From positions 1 through 64,000 of the forward strand of contig JASANH010001202.1 of NCBI GenBank assembly GCA_030248295.1: DNA of 64,000 bases, written 5' to 3'. The first letter of the stretch is position 1; the number at the start of each line of letters is the position of its first letter. Under the pieces are notes generated by a model, which saw nothing but the letters and a program-made list of their open reading frames with translations, was not told the origin of the DNA and searched no databases. Made by a program: the position numbers and the translations under genes. The stretch is from Mesodorylaimus sp. YZB2_4 (lineage: Eukaryota > Nematoda > Enoplea > Dorylaimida > Dorylaimidae). Positions 22,801 through 34,236 of the stretch are shown here, one piece after another.

Positions 22801-24791
22801 ACTTCGAATGGGTATGTTTGGCTGCCCAGGCAACCCTGGCTGTATCCCGGGCCCTAGCTGAGGTCCAATAAATGTTTGAGCCTGTCCAAATCCACCAGCT
22901 GGTTGTTCGAACGGGTTGATCAAGTTGATGGGCCTGGTCACCACACGATACCACACATGGCTGATTCTCGTATCTCCAACGTGCACGAATGATTGCTCCA
23001 TCATGAACGCTGCGATCAACGTTGCGTCTGGTTCGTCCGGCCATCGTGGATTGGGGAATGTGTAAGGTGGTTGGATGTAGTATGGATATGAAAAGGCCAC
23101 AAAGCCTTCGGGGAAGACCTAAAACGGGACGCGAAGTCAATTTTCTAGATATGTATGCATTGGTTCTCCCCCCCGTAAGTTTCAGTTTCAAACTCACAAA
23201 ACTGTAGTTGAAACGGAAACCATAAAACGGCAAGAAGAAATCCAAGTCGATTTGCAAATCGCGCCATGGTCTCCATGTGATATCGATGTCGTAGTATCTT
23301 TCACCGAATGGGTACAACCACCACCAACCTGCAAAGGAAAGACCCTCGTGTTGAATTGTTTATTTATCCAGGATCACCTGCTTTCTTTGGACCAGTTTTA
23401 ATATGAGTCATGAAAAAGGAGGGAAGTCGAGTACTCAACCAGCTGAGACGCTAGCTGTTCTCCAGTCGGAATATTATGGTTTTGGTCATGAAAATAAGCC
23501 TTGGTGATAAGGACTGATAGAGGCGGCTTCTGCGTATCAGCACTGACAGACGAAGTCGCCTGCATCGCTTATCTCTGATCCATGAGCACTGACAAAAAAT
23601 CATGCTTCCTCCATGCGGTAAAATCATATCTACTTCAGTTCTTACAAAAGATAATAGTCCCTGCTTATCATGCCCTTAACCTTGACCTCACTGGTATCAT
23701 CAACTCCGAAAATTTTCCATCCCATCCACTCTATTGCGAATATTTTTGCATTTAGCAATAAACAGTTCCTCTCTTTTCTATTTCTCACGACCCTTCAGCA
23801 CGGACGCTCCCTGAGCATCCAATAAACACCGTATTGCTGAAGGCCATCGATTGTGCACCAAGGGGCGTCTGTTTTTCAGTTCGTGAAAGACCTTGGAACG
23901 CCGATCGTCATTGTGGGCGTCATATCCAGGGCCAACCTTACCCCTCTACTTCGTCTAAGGTAACTTTGGTACTTCGCAATATGACGCTAGTAAAGAAAAA
24001 TTTCTTGACGCAAACTAGTTTTCTCGGTTCATGTATACAGTTCTGCGGAACTGTAAGATTTCTGGGCGACGAATACCACACAACTCCCAGAACCCGCGAG
24101 GAAAGGATGGCGAGTACGCCCGAAAGAAACGAGGTCATTCCAATTGGCGATGACTCATGTCAGACCTGCACGTAACGTTTCAACAGTGCCCATAGATAAG
24201 GCAATATCGTACAATGGTCCGTGGGTGTGGTGCGAAAGGACGAAAGGCAGGAAGAGGGGACAGAAGGCGGGGAATGGCACACCACATTTTGCGCATGATT
24301 ACAGAGGTCAGAGGGCTTGAAGAGGCCAACATGGCGCAAGAAGGTGTAAGCTTGCTGCGCACTATAAGTATGCTGATAATTAGCCACTGTTCACATTCCT
24401 AGTGCAGGAACCTGTCCAAACTCAGTATTCAACGCTTGTTTTCAGGTCTGGGCTCGAAATATCGAACTAAAGCACCTCCAGTCTCACCTTCCTCAGCACG
24501 TCGATCGATCTGATTCCAATCAACATTCTTCAAGTTCATCCCTGTTATCCTAAATGCATTGTCGCCAGTGAATCCAGTTCCAACGGGTTGTGATTGAAAT
24601 CCAGTCAAAAAGTTGATTGGTGACGGATTCACCGATTGTCCTGCTTGAAACTGAGGCTGAAACTGATTTTGGAATTGATTCCCTCCGAATTGTTGTTGAC
24701 CAGGAAATTGATTGAAAGTCGGTTGAAACTGGCCGTTACAAAAATTAACCACACATAGTAGCCACCACAACACTGGCCTATAATCCCGCAT
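16871..24791 (-). CDS. mesh: Mesh-like septate-junction protein (NIDO-AMOP-VWD-sushi-TM)
   Basis: Seventeen phase-consistent exons: 24791-24434, 23328-23198, 23118-22730, 22541-22406, 22358-22040, 21620-21366, 21136-20488, 20430-20138, 19784-19635, 19575-19396, 19338-19190, 18744-18522, 18291-18125, 17994-17880 (or 17868), 17809-17630, 17273-17120, 17066-16871; about 1,350 aa. Order: signal peptide; Gln-rich linker; NIDO domain (GFVAFSYPYYIQPP to EIEYGGCN); Ig/TIG-like segment; AMOP (CPCTMDQALADIGRF, CCYDWQG, CEFYFWRR); VWD (GHVVTFDG, NFHGKGYYIL); sushi/CCP (SCGPL to WSWC); a transmembrane helix (GIIVSLLILGILIAIFCFCW); and a Gly-rich cytoplasmic tail. This is the architecture of insect Mesh and vertebrate SUSD2, and Mesh organises smooth septate junctions in gut epithelium. 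The exon 1 donor (GTTGAA) and the exon 13 acceptor (TTTAAG) are weak but are the only phase-matching choices I found. No lesions were seen. Confidence 0.9.
19880..20031. promoter_or_regulatory. Intronic cluster of GATA-type sites
   Basis: Eight TATC/GATA cores lie within 152 bp of the intron 20137-19785 of the Mesh-like gene: 19880-19887, 19899-19904, 19908-19913, 19914-19921, 19969-19975, 19977-19982, 20025-20031 and a flanking variant. Several read ACTGATAA or ACTGATAG in the gene's orientation, the site preferred by intestinal GATA factors in nematodes. Function is inferred. Confidence 0.45.
23505..23670. promoter_or_regulatory. Second GATA-site group in Mesh-like intron 1
   Basis: TGATAA (23505), ACTGATAG (23513), TATCAG (23535), CTTATC (23578), AGATAA (23649) and TTATCA (23665) fall in the first intron of the Mesh-like gene, a usual position for enhancers. 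Confidence 0.35.
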
Positions 24792-27700
24792 TTTCTCAAA
24801 TAGGGATAAGCAGTCACTTTATCGACGTCACGGCAGGACGTCTAAATTCGAAATCAAAGGTACTATTCCCTAAAATTTGAATTTCTCGCCGATACTTTTG
24901 ACTAAATTGATGACTACTACGATCGAACGCACTTAGATCCGGAATAGATCCTGATGTAAACACGATCCAAGTGACGCCTGATCGCAAAAGGCTGAAAAGA
25001 TAAGTAGGGTGAAAAAGTTGCACAAATAAGTTGTCTAGGGTCATAAAGCCACAAATTAGCATTCATGGCCATTGGCAGACCAATAGAAAGAATGAGCACG
25101 CGGGGAAAGCGCAACCACCTTTCCGATTATCAAACTTGGTTAACCAAAAATGGTCAACGCGTATACACGACTCGGCTGGCTCGGACTCGTTCTACCTGCT
25201 GAAGCTGCGGGAGGGAGGCAAAGGTGTATAGTGGGTACAGGGTGGCCTGGACCAGGTATTGCGGCTTATTGAATCGATGTTGTTTGTCTCGAATTGCTAC
25301 TGCCAGCCTTTTCTCTCCTTGCCCATACATGGCGGACCTCACGCGTCGGTCGTATATGAGCATGGTTACGAGAATCGCCTGGCAACGGCAGCTCTGTCAA
25401 GAGACCCTACTGGCACACCTAGTACATACTAGTCCGTGGAGGTACTCGTTACTCATACACAAAGCTGCCTGTCCTCGAAAAGGTAAAGGAAACGGATCGA
25501 TCGATGACATCCTGGAATGGATGTCAGACCAACGATGGGCTCGCGAAGTCAACACATCTTTAATGGGGGGGGGGGGGGTGGTTGCAAAGCAGATCGCTTC
25601 CAACTGTAAGCTCAGCAGGTCCATATTTTACACTATCAAATGCACCCAAAGCGCAACCCACAACTTTTCGAACTCGAGTCCCGCCAAGGCAATCCACTAT
25701 CCCCATTCTTTCACCCCTTCTCTACCTCGCCCATGTCCAATTCCCTTAACCATATTTCGAAAAATGTTCCCGACTTTGAAAGACCAACAAATCTAAACTA
25801 TACGAGTTTTGGCTAGTTTCTTCACGGACACCGTTCAACACGCGTGCACACAAAAATGTCGATGACCTTGGTGAACAAGGACGAGTAAGGGGATAGGTTT
25901 CGAAATTTCGTCGGCGTCCTGTCTGAGTTGTCGAGTCAGTGACTACATGACTTACAAAAATGGGAATAGATTAATCGTTTTGGGACGGTCATTGTTCTGT
26001 AACGATTCGGAAAAGGGTTGATTTGCGAAACTTCCTGATAAAGTGATAGTGACTGCAAGTATGAGATCTGAGACGAGGACTGGTTGAGGCATTATTTTTG
26101 GCTCTCCTACATCTCCGGATCAAGCAACTGAAGAAAGAAAACTGTAGTTGATCATTCATTAATCAGAGAGCAGGAAAATGCTTTTAGTCTCTGCTAAATA
26201 GCATTGTAACCAGTCGAATAACCTATCACAAAGAATCGGAACAATATCTACTTCATCCCGCCCCATTTAATCACAAAACCCCAAACGCAGTGCTGCCATC
26301 AGTCCTTCGCCAGATGCCCCAGCCAATCACCCATGCAACCAGGACATGCGATTCCCATATCAAAATACAGTAAACCACAGCAACAAAGCCAGTCCGTCAC
26401 AAATAAGCCCCCTCCATTCCGTTCCACATTGTACAGGTGCACACAAAACGTACTGACATACACCCACCCCAAAATAGCCAGCCATACACGCCCACACTGC
26501 TCCAACCCCGCTGTCTGCTTTCAGGTAGCTGTAACATCGGCCAAATCAGGTTCGCGAGCCAAGGTCACCCGTTTCATGCCCAAGGTATCACGCCGACCGG
26601 GCACCGCGAGACAAGGTTGGCAATGTAAAAGGTAAGAAGACATCATAAAACTAAAATCAAAGCAGTCAAGGTTGACTGCATTTCTCAAGTCGACGCAAAC
26701 CGATTTTCTACAAGTTTTACCCTGACGAACCAAACTCATGGCCATAAGCTAAGCACGAGCAGCACGCTTTGCGCATCGTACCAACAAAGTTTGGCGAAAG
26801 CTCGAACTCGAGCAGGCCAGTGCACGAATCACGGTTATACGGATTCGAGTTGAGGTCTGCGAGGTAGGAATATACAGTACTGTGTTATGTGTACACGCCA
26901 GGGGCGGCTGGTTCCAAGGCGATATGTGTACACTACTATACGGGCCAAACGAATTTCACAGGACGAGCCAAGCGAGGCAATGTCGCATTGGCTGGCGCGG
27001 CTGTCCCTGCCTCCGCGAAAAATACTAGTTGGACTAGATTTTATACTTTTCCCATTCCTCGCTGTTTGTGTACTCGGGTCGGTATTCGTTGAACGATCCG
27101 CAGCCTGCGAACGTCAACGTGTGACAGAAGGTGCCGTAACACCGTTGTCCTACAACCACCGCCATGCTGACAGCGGCAAAACCGGACCGGACGCCAACTT
27201 GGACAACAACAACGCGCCCTCCTTTTGCCCAAGCCTACTGTACACAGTCTGCTGACCAAAATCCATGGCCAGGCCAGGTATAGGTCCGTTCTCCAAGGAC
27301 ACTCGCTCGACCGCTCCGCCCGTCCTCATCGAGGCTATGATTGTAAAACGAGCCAATTCTATGCAATGTCAAAAATACACCCGCCATCCCCTCCCCTGTC
27401 CCGTGCGCCTCCCATTCTTTTTACCTCACCGCTCGTACCTCCGCCAACAAACAAGGCCCGCGCGCAACCTGTTGTTGTTGTTTTCGGTTCGAGGCTCGGC
27501 GTTTGGCTTACCACATCGAGCATTCCTTATTGATCGGCTTCAAGGTGCGTGATGCACCACGCTCACCGGATGCGATGCTCGGCTAGACGCGTCGTAAGGA
27601 GCGGGACTGTTGTTCGTTGTGTACACAGCCATCGTTGGTCATTTTATGCTGACCAAATAAAGCTTTTTTGAAAACATGCCTGTAAGATTTGATGGTCTTT

Positions 27701-29989
27701 CTAACAACATGTATCGTTCACGAAGACTGCGCTTTGTGGAGGTACAGTACAGAAAAGCTGGACTACTATATGTAAGCTAGCTCTATAGATAACTACATAC
27801 ATTGTACGATATATGTTATCCAGTTCCGATGACCGTCGACAAAAACGCACCTGGAGAACGGAACGACAGATAACTGAAATTTCCCTTCAAATCTTGCTGA
27901 CGATGTGGGGGCATGTGGTGTGTAGAGACCTTTGCTGTGGGGGGGATGTAGCGTGAGAAAGATGGAGACTCCGCATAGGGATATACTGTATGCTGTATCA
28001 GGAAAATACAAATGTATGCTGTATCAATCAAAGCCGGGTCAGGTCTAATCGGTCCAATTTTCTCAAACGAAACAACGGCATGTAGATTACACCTTTAACC
28101 TAGCAGTAGGTTACATAGATTTGATGGTGGTCACTCACTGCTCTGGTTTTGGTCGTTCTTGGTTGTCACTGCTGTCACCTGGAACTGCTCATGGCCCGCT
28201 TGTAGGTTTTTCCTCAGTTTGATCGAAATCGCTCATTACTGTCTCTCGCGGCCAAGACCTTCTCATCACCAAGGAAACTGTATTTCCTGCTGGCAATGTG
28301 TTTTTAGACACACATAGCCAGCAAATCTTTGTTAGTGGGCTCTCGGACAGTAGGATGCCACAAACTTTCGATCTCGAGAGGATTGTAGGTGAGGGGAAAT
28401 CGAGGATTTACGGCAACTGTAGCTGATCCGTACCATCCACATTCTACAGAGCGCTGCAATCTTCAAGTTCTAGCTAGCCACACCACATGCTTTCTCCGCC
28501 ACCACCACCTTCCCTATAAAGCCCAATGGTTCTAATTCCTTTTTTAGTCTCTTAGTTTCCTTTTTTGGTCTTGTTGCCAGACAGCGGCACAGCAATAATA
28601 TTAACCAAATCTAATCGAGTTCTGTCAATGAGAGCTCGAACTAGAACTTATTCAGTCACGGAGCCAGAGATTAAATACTGTTAGCAGGAAAGCTAAAAGG
28701 AATATCCTGCGTCAAACTCCTAGCTCTAAACTACTGTACATACACCAGTACTCTCATATAGCTAGTCTGACGTGGGAGGCGCGCATTTCGTCTCTTTCTA
28801 ACTCGACCTAAAGGCATTCCGGCTTATTGAAAGTGGCCGGATGCGTGCTCTCCACTTTGAGCATTTTTGCATAAAGGCTCCTGCCTGGATACCAGGCGTT
28901 GTCAGACAATGGGGGGGGGGGGGGCTCTAAACCTTGAGGTTGTTCGTCTGCTTGTTTGGGTTCAGTCTTTACTCTCCACTCTCCACTACCCCTACACAGC
29001 GCTGGGTGAGTCACCCTTGTAGAGACATGGACCAATGTGCAAGCGTTGTGGATACACTGATAGGCTTGGTATGGATGCTGGCAATATCCAAGCTGCCGAA
29101 CAACAGCCACAAAAACCCTGCTCAATAACTTTCTTAGCTTATTGGTCACCAGCGGCCTCAGAGGACGATAGTGAATCGCCTTGACCACGGGTAGGGAAAA
29201 TATCTGGAGGTGCATACTCTGCATAGGCATCTCCTTTATTCTTCAACTGTAGTTTTCTTTCCTATGACTGGTCAGTTTAGATTTCATGACCAAATGGCGG
29301 TGGCCTCCTTGCGCCATTATGCCATGCATCTTTTTTGACCGATTCCATGATCCGCAGTGTCAAGAGGTAAAATGAAGAGAAAAATGAAGCGGGCGCTCCT
29401 ACATTTTTTCTTACACAGCGCCAGCTACCGCTACGACTACGCCAGCTACGACTCAGCGAAATTATCAGGAGGGGGCGGGGTCCCAAAACGATTGATAAAG
29501 CTCGAATCTACGCAATAGATAATGACTTCATTAAAACGAGCCCAAATACGAAGAAGTGCTTTGGGATTTCTTGACTACGCAAGCTTCGAATGTCTGCTAT
29601 GGTGACCGTCCGTTCGATTGGGTTTACCAAATAATACGACGAAACCAGGTACCGTACCAGCTAACGTACAGGCCACCGTCTTATCACAAAGCAGACTCCG
29701 ACACATCGACAAGCAGCACATCAAGCAAAATAACATTCGGCATTCATTTTTAAATTTCAAAATTACTCGGCTCAATCATGAATGTTCAAATATGCGCGTT
29801 GCCCAAGAATAGATAGAAATAGCGTGTCATTGTATAATATACTGGAGGTGCATTCACACACCACACACACATACACAGTACCTAATAGAGTCTTATAGTC
29901 AGTGTTTCGCGCGAAGTGTGCGAGAATGTTAGTCATCGCCAGTATTGCAGTGCAACTGCCTAGGGCAGGTGTCATGTAGCATGTTAAGC
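24792..29989. other. 5.2-kb region without a supported gene
   Basis: The longest frames are 25224-25796 (+, 190 codons) and 28808-29230 (-, 140 codons). Both cross poly-G runs (25565-25578 and 28911-28924) and neither shows a domain, signal peptide or coherent exon pattern. An AATAAA near 27656 follows a GC-richer patch (26880-27550) that is open in several frames; it may hide a fast-evolving gene, but I cannot define one. The Mesh-like promoter must lie just above 24791. Confidence 0.4.
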
Positions 29990-32263
29990 CTAATGCGACA
30001 ACGGATCAATTTTAGACGGATCGATATGCGCTTTGCGCAAGAAATAGAAATAGCGGGGTACGTAGAAAAATACATGAAAGAAACTAATGAGTGACATACC
30101 CCAGTAAAAGCCTACTATATTACCGAAATCGCAAAGAGCCAAGTAGAGGGACCATTCCTTGACTTCATTGTTCTCCCGATAGCCCAGATCAGCGTAATAG
30201 ACGTGTATCTTGCTGAACATGTCGTCCGCACGCATTTCTTTTCCAGGTTTATCCAAGTAGAAGAAACTGCACATGCTTGAGTATGTCCATCGGGCGCAAT
30301 GCTTGGGCAGGTTCGACTTGATCGAAATTTTAGATATCCATTGTTTCATGGCGTTGTCATACATTTCTGGAGCCTGAAGCAAAGAATATGTTAGCAGTAG
30401 AGTTATTCTCAGGATAAAAGAGACCTCACTTTTGCTCGAAAAGATTTTGCCATATCCTCGAAATCGATTGCGACAGCCGCTGACAAGACGTAGGAAAGGT
30501 AGGGATCACACACAAGACTGATGTTTGGTCGATAGAGGTGGCCAGGGGGGTAACAAGAATGGTATTGATGCAGGAGGGGCAGCAAGCTCTCGTACAAGCC
30601 ACTATACCCCGCTGGATCGGGGTAAAATCCTTCAATTAGTTGCTCTCTCAGATGTCCGTGCGGCATGCAATCAGTTGTGGCCTCTCGCTTAGCCGGCGTC
30701 ACCCTTATGAAAGTCTCCGCTTCATCTGGGGCCACCATGGGGGATTGAAACACGGTGTATGGAGTTGGGTCAACGAAAACTTTAAACCCATTATCAGCAT
30801 CGTCGTCCAGCATTGGAAAGTCCACCACGGACATTGCTGCTTCTACTGATAGTCCACCGGATGGTGCTGATCTGCGCTGATGAAATGTCCCTTCTGATGG
30901 AAAGGCGTTGTCGCTGTCGAAATTTAGCTGAAAAAGCAGATTGACAGTATGCCTACATAGGTATTTTACGTGTAGCGGCAGCCGCATGACTTATCAGTAC
31001 CTAACTCCGCGGCAAACGCTCACTACTGTATACTGCATATAGCTATGCTGTTCTGATATTCTATGCTACTGGGTCTGACCCTGGAAATAGGTTTCCGCAT
31101 ATGAAAGGCTCATAGGATTTGAACAGCTCCTGCTTATTTTGCATATATCCCATTTCCAAAGGTGAAATAATCCATGGAGCCTGTGCTCCTGTGCAGTGCG
31201 CCCATCGATAGGCACAAGTGGGATTCAACCTGTCAGGTTGATGTTTCACCAGTCTTAGGCTACTAGAAGTCAAAGCCAGGGCAAGCTGCTGCTTGTGTGT
31301 GAGTGTGCGAGTAAGTTTAATACGGAGTGCGTATGCTCCACCGGGCATTACCTGCGTCACTCCTAGGAAATTGTCCTGGGTGTCGGGAAGCCTAGACTGG
31401 GGAGTCGATTACCCGGCGGACGGAGATGTGTGCGAGTTAAAGCTAGTTGAAGATATGACTTGGTTCAGGCACTATCTTTCGTCACTCATTTCATTTCTAT
31501 ACTGTGCATAAAAGCTAATATACCCACTATGCGGACAATCATACCCCCCTCCCCTCCCCCTTCTCCACGAAACAAGTGAGGATTCATGACAGCTCATCAG
31601 TGCACTCGGCCCCGTTGAGACCCTTACCATGATGACGTAACATATTCCATCGTCATCGATCGATTGAACCGCATGCGCACAGCAATCGAATTCTATTCCA
31701 TCAAATGTGCACTTTTTGAGCATGTTCTCGCACGGAGAGAAGGCTGCTTCCGCAAACGCAGAGAAATCGAATAACTCTGGTGTTTCTCGAGTGATCATCC
31801 GGAAAAACTTGAGGAACATTTGATCGCTAAGACTTCGTGGTCGCATGGCGGGAGCCAGACCAAGAGTCAGTTGGTGGTACAGGTCGTCCTCGGTCCTGCC
31901 AGTCTTGTCTTTGAAACTTTGTAGCGTTTTGGGAGTAATATTGATACGATCTCTGACAAAGGTTTCATTGAAGAAGACTTCAGCGCATATGGTCACGTTT
32001 GAGAAGGGGATTGTGCCGGCGTTTGGTATATCGTTGAATTCATCTTTGTATCCGTCAATGTGGGCTTGGGTATAAATCACGCTTTTGTAAATGTAGAGGA
32101 GGCAAAAGCAGGATAATATGAGCAGGGCTATTTTGAACAGATGGCTGATCCAGGTTATCTTCTCTCCAAACGCCTCCTGCCATCCAGCCACGCTGATTCT
32201 GTTGACCAGGTCGTTATGAGCTAACGCAAGTGGCTTCTCTTCGTGGCCGTTGTCTGAGATCAT
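29990..32263 (-). CDS. DEG/ENaC (ASIC-type) sodium channel subunit
   Basis: Three phase-0 exons, 32263-31628, 30927-30430 and 30373-29990, give a complete 505-residue protein. TM1 is about residues 42-61. The post-TM1 motif IPFSNVTIC matches family FPAVTIC, a Cys-containing extracellular domain follows (GICYVIM at the first junction, matching family GxCYxF), then TM2 with DFGNIVGFYWGMSLISFF. The GMS inside it corresponds to the G/S-x-S selectivity filter. In the N-terminal tail the gating His-Gly pair of the family is Ala26-Gly27 (RISVAGW). The family forms trimeric amiloride-sensitive Na+ channels gated by peptides, acid or mechanical force; the stimulus cannot be read here. The first intron carries a copy of the hairpin repeat. 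Confidence 0.88.
31195..31265 (+). repeat. Hairpin-chain repeat, single partial unit
   Basis: ATCGATA lies in a loop closed by GTGC/GCAC (31196-31215), followed by TCAACCT-GTC-AGGTTGA (31225-31241) and TGTTTCA. These match the order of the first two hairpins in the copies at 46, 51 and 57 kb. It lies in the first intron of the DEG/ENaC gene. Confidence 0.6.
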
Positions 32264-34236
32264 CCTCGCTGTTGTGTTAGGCCGTGGATGAAAAGAAGAA
32301 TGGGATCATCAAAGCCCGTCTAAAGTCCCTTTGTAAGATTGTATTGTATACGACTTATACTCACACTGTGCGATGGCAGTGGAGTATGGACGCCAGACAA
32401 CTAGAAATAGTTTTCTCCTCTGTCGGATGGGACTCTAGTCAATCGCTGATGGATAATGTTTGGCTCATATATGGCGTCATGCTTTTCTAGCTTCGGATAT
32501 TACTCCCCGAAGGCTATTGCAGACCTCGATGGCAAACAGCTGTCGCGGGTGAACAAATCGTAAATATGGGTGCCGAGCGATCATGAAATTGGTTTATGTT
32601 GTTCGGTCTTTGCTGACCAGTCTCGTGTCAACTTTGTACGAAAGACCCGGTTATAGTTAGGCATTCGAGGGACTTATACTGTACCTCCCGAAAACGAAAC
32701 AGATCCCTAATTTGTTTTTATTTCCTTCAATGTTGTTGACGTGGCAAAATGTTGACGTGGTGTTGACAGAAATTCAGACGATGCTTTCTTTGACCTCTGT
32801 GTGCTATCTGAACAAGGACTCATTATAACAAGAAAGAGTCGGAGAGATATTTTGCACTAACAATAATCCCAGAGGGTCTATTGAATAAATATCCTACAGT
32901 ATGGCTGCCTCTAAAAATATGTTATTTATACTGTAGATCGACAACTTTGGAGGAGATGAATACGATTGCGCGGGATCATGATAGAACAAGAGTTATACGG
33001 ACCTACAGTACAGATGTAGGCCAACACTCACGCTTCATGCTCTTGATCAAGCAATAGTTGAAGTGAGTGTTTGACTTGCTCTCGACCCGCTAATAGTAGA
33101 AATTTACAGTCAAAAGGAAAAATTCTATACAACACATGGGTGGACTGTAACTAAAAGATCTGCTTACTTCCTAATCAGTGGACACCAGATTGTTGATTGT
33201 TGAGTGGACACCAGATTGAGATTGTCGACTGTTGCTTCGAGCTATCAGTACGCCCTGGAGGCTGTGGCTCATGTTCGTGTTCATAATTCACCACATCACA
33301 AACCATAGGTGAAGGAATACATACTGTATACAAAATCATTCGTCCAGCCGCGAGTCCAAAACTCGCCTGTAACTGCTTGCACACCTAGCGTGAGAGGCAG
33401 AATCCCTGACCCACCAGACAACGTGATGGGTCCAATGCTCACTTTCAATTGCCAGTCGCCACCGCTGAAATATGCGGAAAACCATAAAAGGCTATGGGCG
33501 AACCCAGCAGAGCAACTCACAATCAGCATAGAGAATGGGATTGATTCAGTTTGACCGGAGCGTTCTCAGCGTTCGTTTATTGGACAAACTAGCTCATATG
33601 GGCTGCTTCTGGTGAATGTTTTTTCCATGATTTCTCCTGATCTGTTTCTGACTGCAAAGTGCCATTGTGTTCCTGTATCAGCTAAGCATGTACAGAACAG
33701 CTAAACCATATTTTTGCACCATATTTTAGGACGCCTCTCAAACACGCAAAAATGAAGTCTAGACAGACGCCTGTTCTTCCACTTCCGCATGCATACGCCT
33801 GGCTATGTAGTTTCACAAAGGCGTACTTGACTACTCAAGCAGCTATCTGCTTCTGTTTTATGGTCTTGTAAACACGAAATACAAACACAGACTCTTTCCT
33901 ACAACAACCCGTTCCGAAGACATGTTCTGCAAACATTCTACTTCGCCTTCCTCCAGTGCGATACGCTACTGTGCTACGCAAGGCATATTCCCGTCAGTCT
34001 CGCACGCGTTTCACCCTGCCTCGTACCCGAACTGTTTTACGCCCATAAAAAGAACTAGGTACGTAGTGAAATACCAAAACTGGTCCTCGCAACCGCGCAT
34101 TGGGGAGACATAATCCAATCCTTCACGGGCTTGCTGCAACTAAAAGCACGTGATTTATCACGTTCAGATTTCCATTTGGGATACGAAATTCCAATCCAAC
34201 AGATGAAAGCTAGTTTGAGGAGCTACAGTAACTCAA
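32264..34236. other. Intergenic; holds one SINE
   Basis: Apart from the SINE at 33270-33429 and a tandem duplication of GTGGACACCAGATTG near 33178-33213, I see no coding homology. Confidence 0.45.
33270..33429 (-). repeat. tRNA-derived SINE, copy 2
   Basis: Read on the minus strand, it keeps the block order of the copy at 3822: CTGCCTCTCACGC, CAGTTACAGGCGAG, GGACTCGCGG, CCTTCACC, GTGATGTGG and a GAACA-type tail. It is more diverged than the + strand copies. Confidence 0.65.

Noticed and set aside
25224..25796. 190-codon + strand frame
   Set aside because: It crosses a poly-G run, has no domain or signal peptide, and has no supporting exon structure.
28808..29230. 140-codon minus-strand frame
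   Set aside because: Its Pro run is the translation of a poly-G tract and nothing else looks protein-like.
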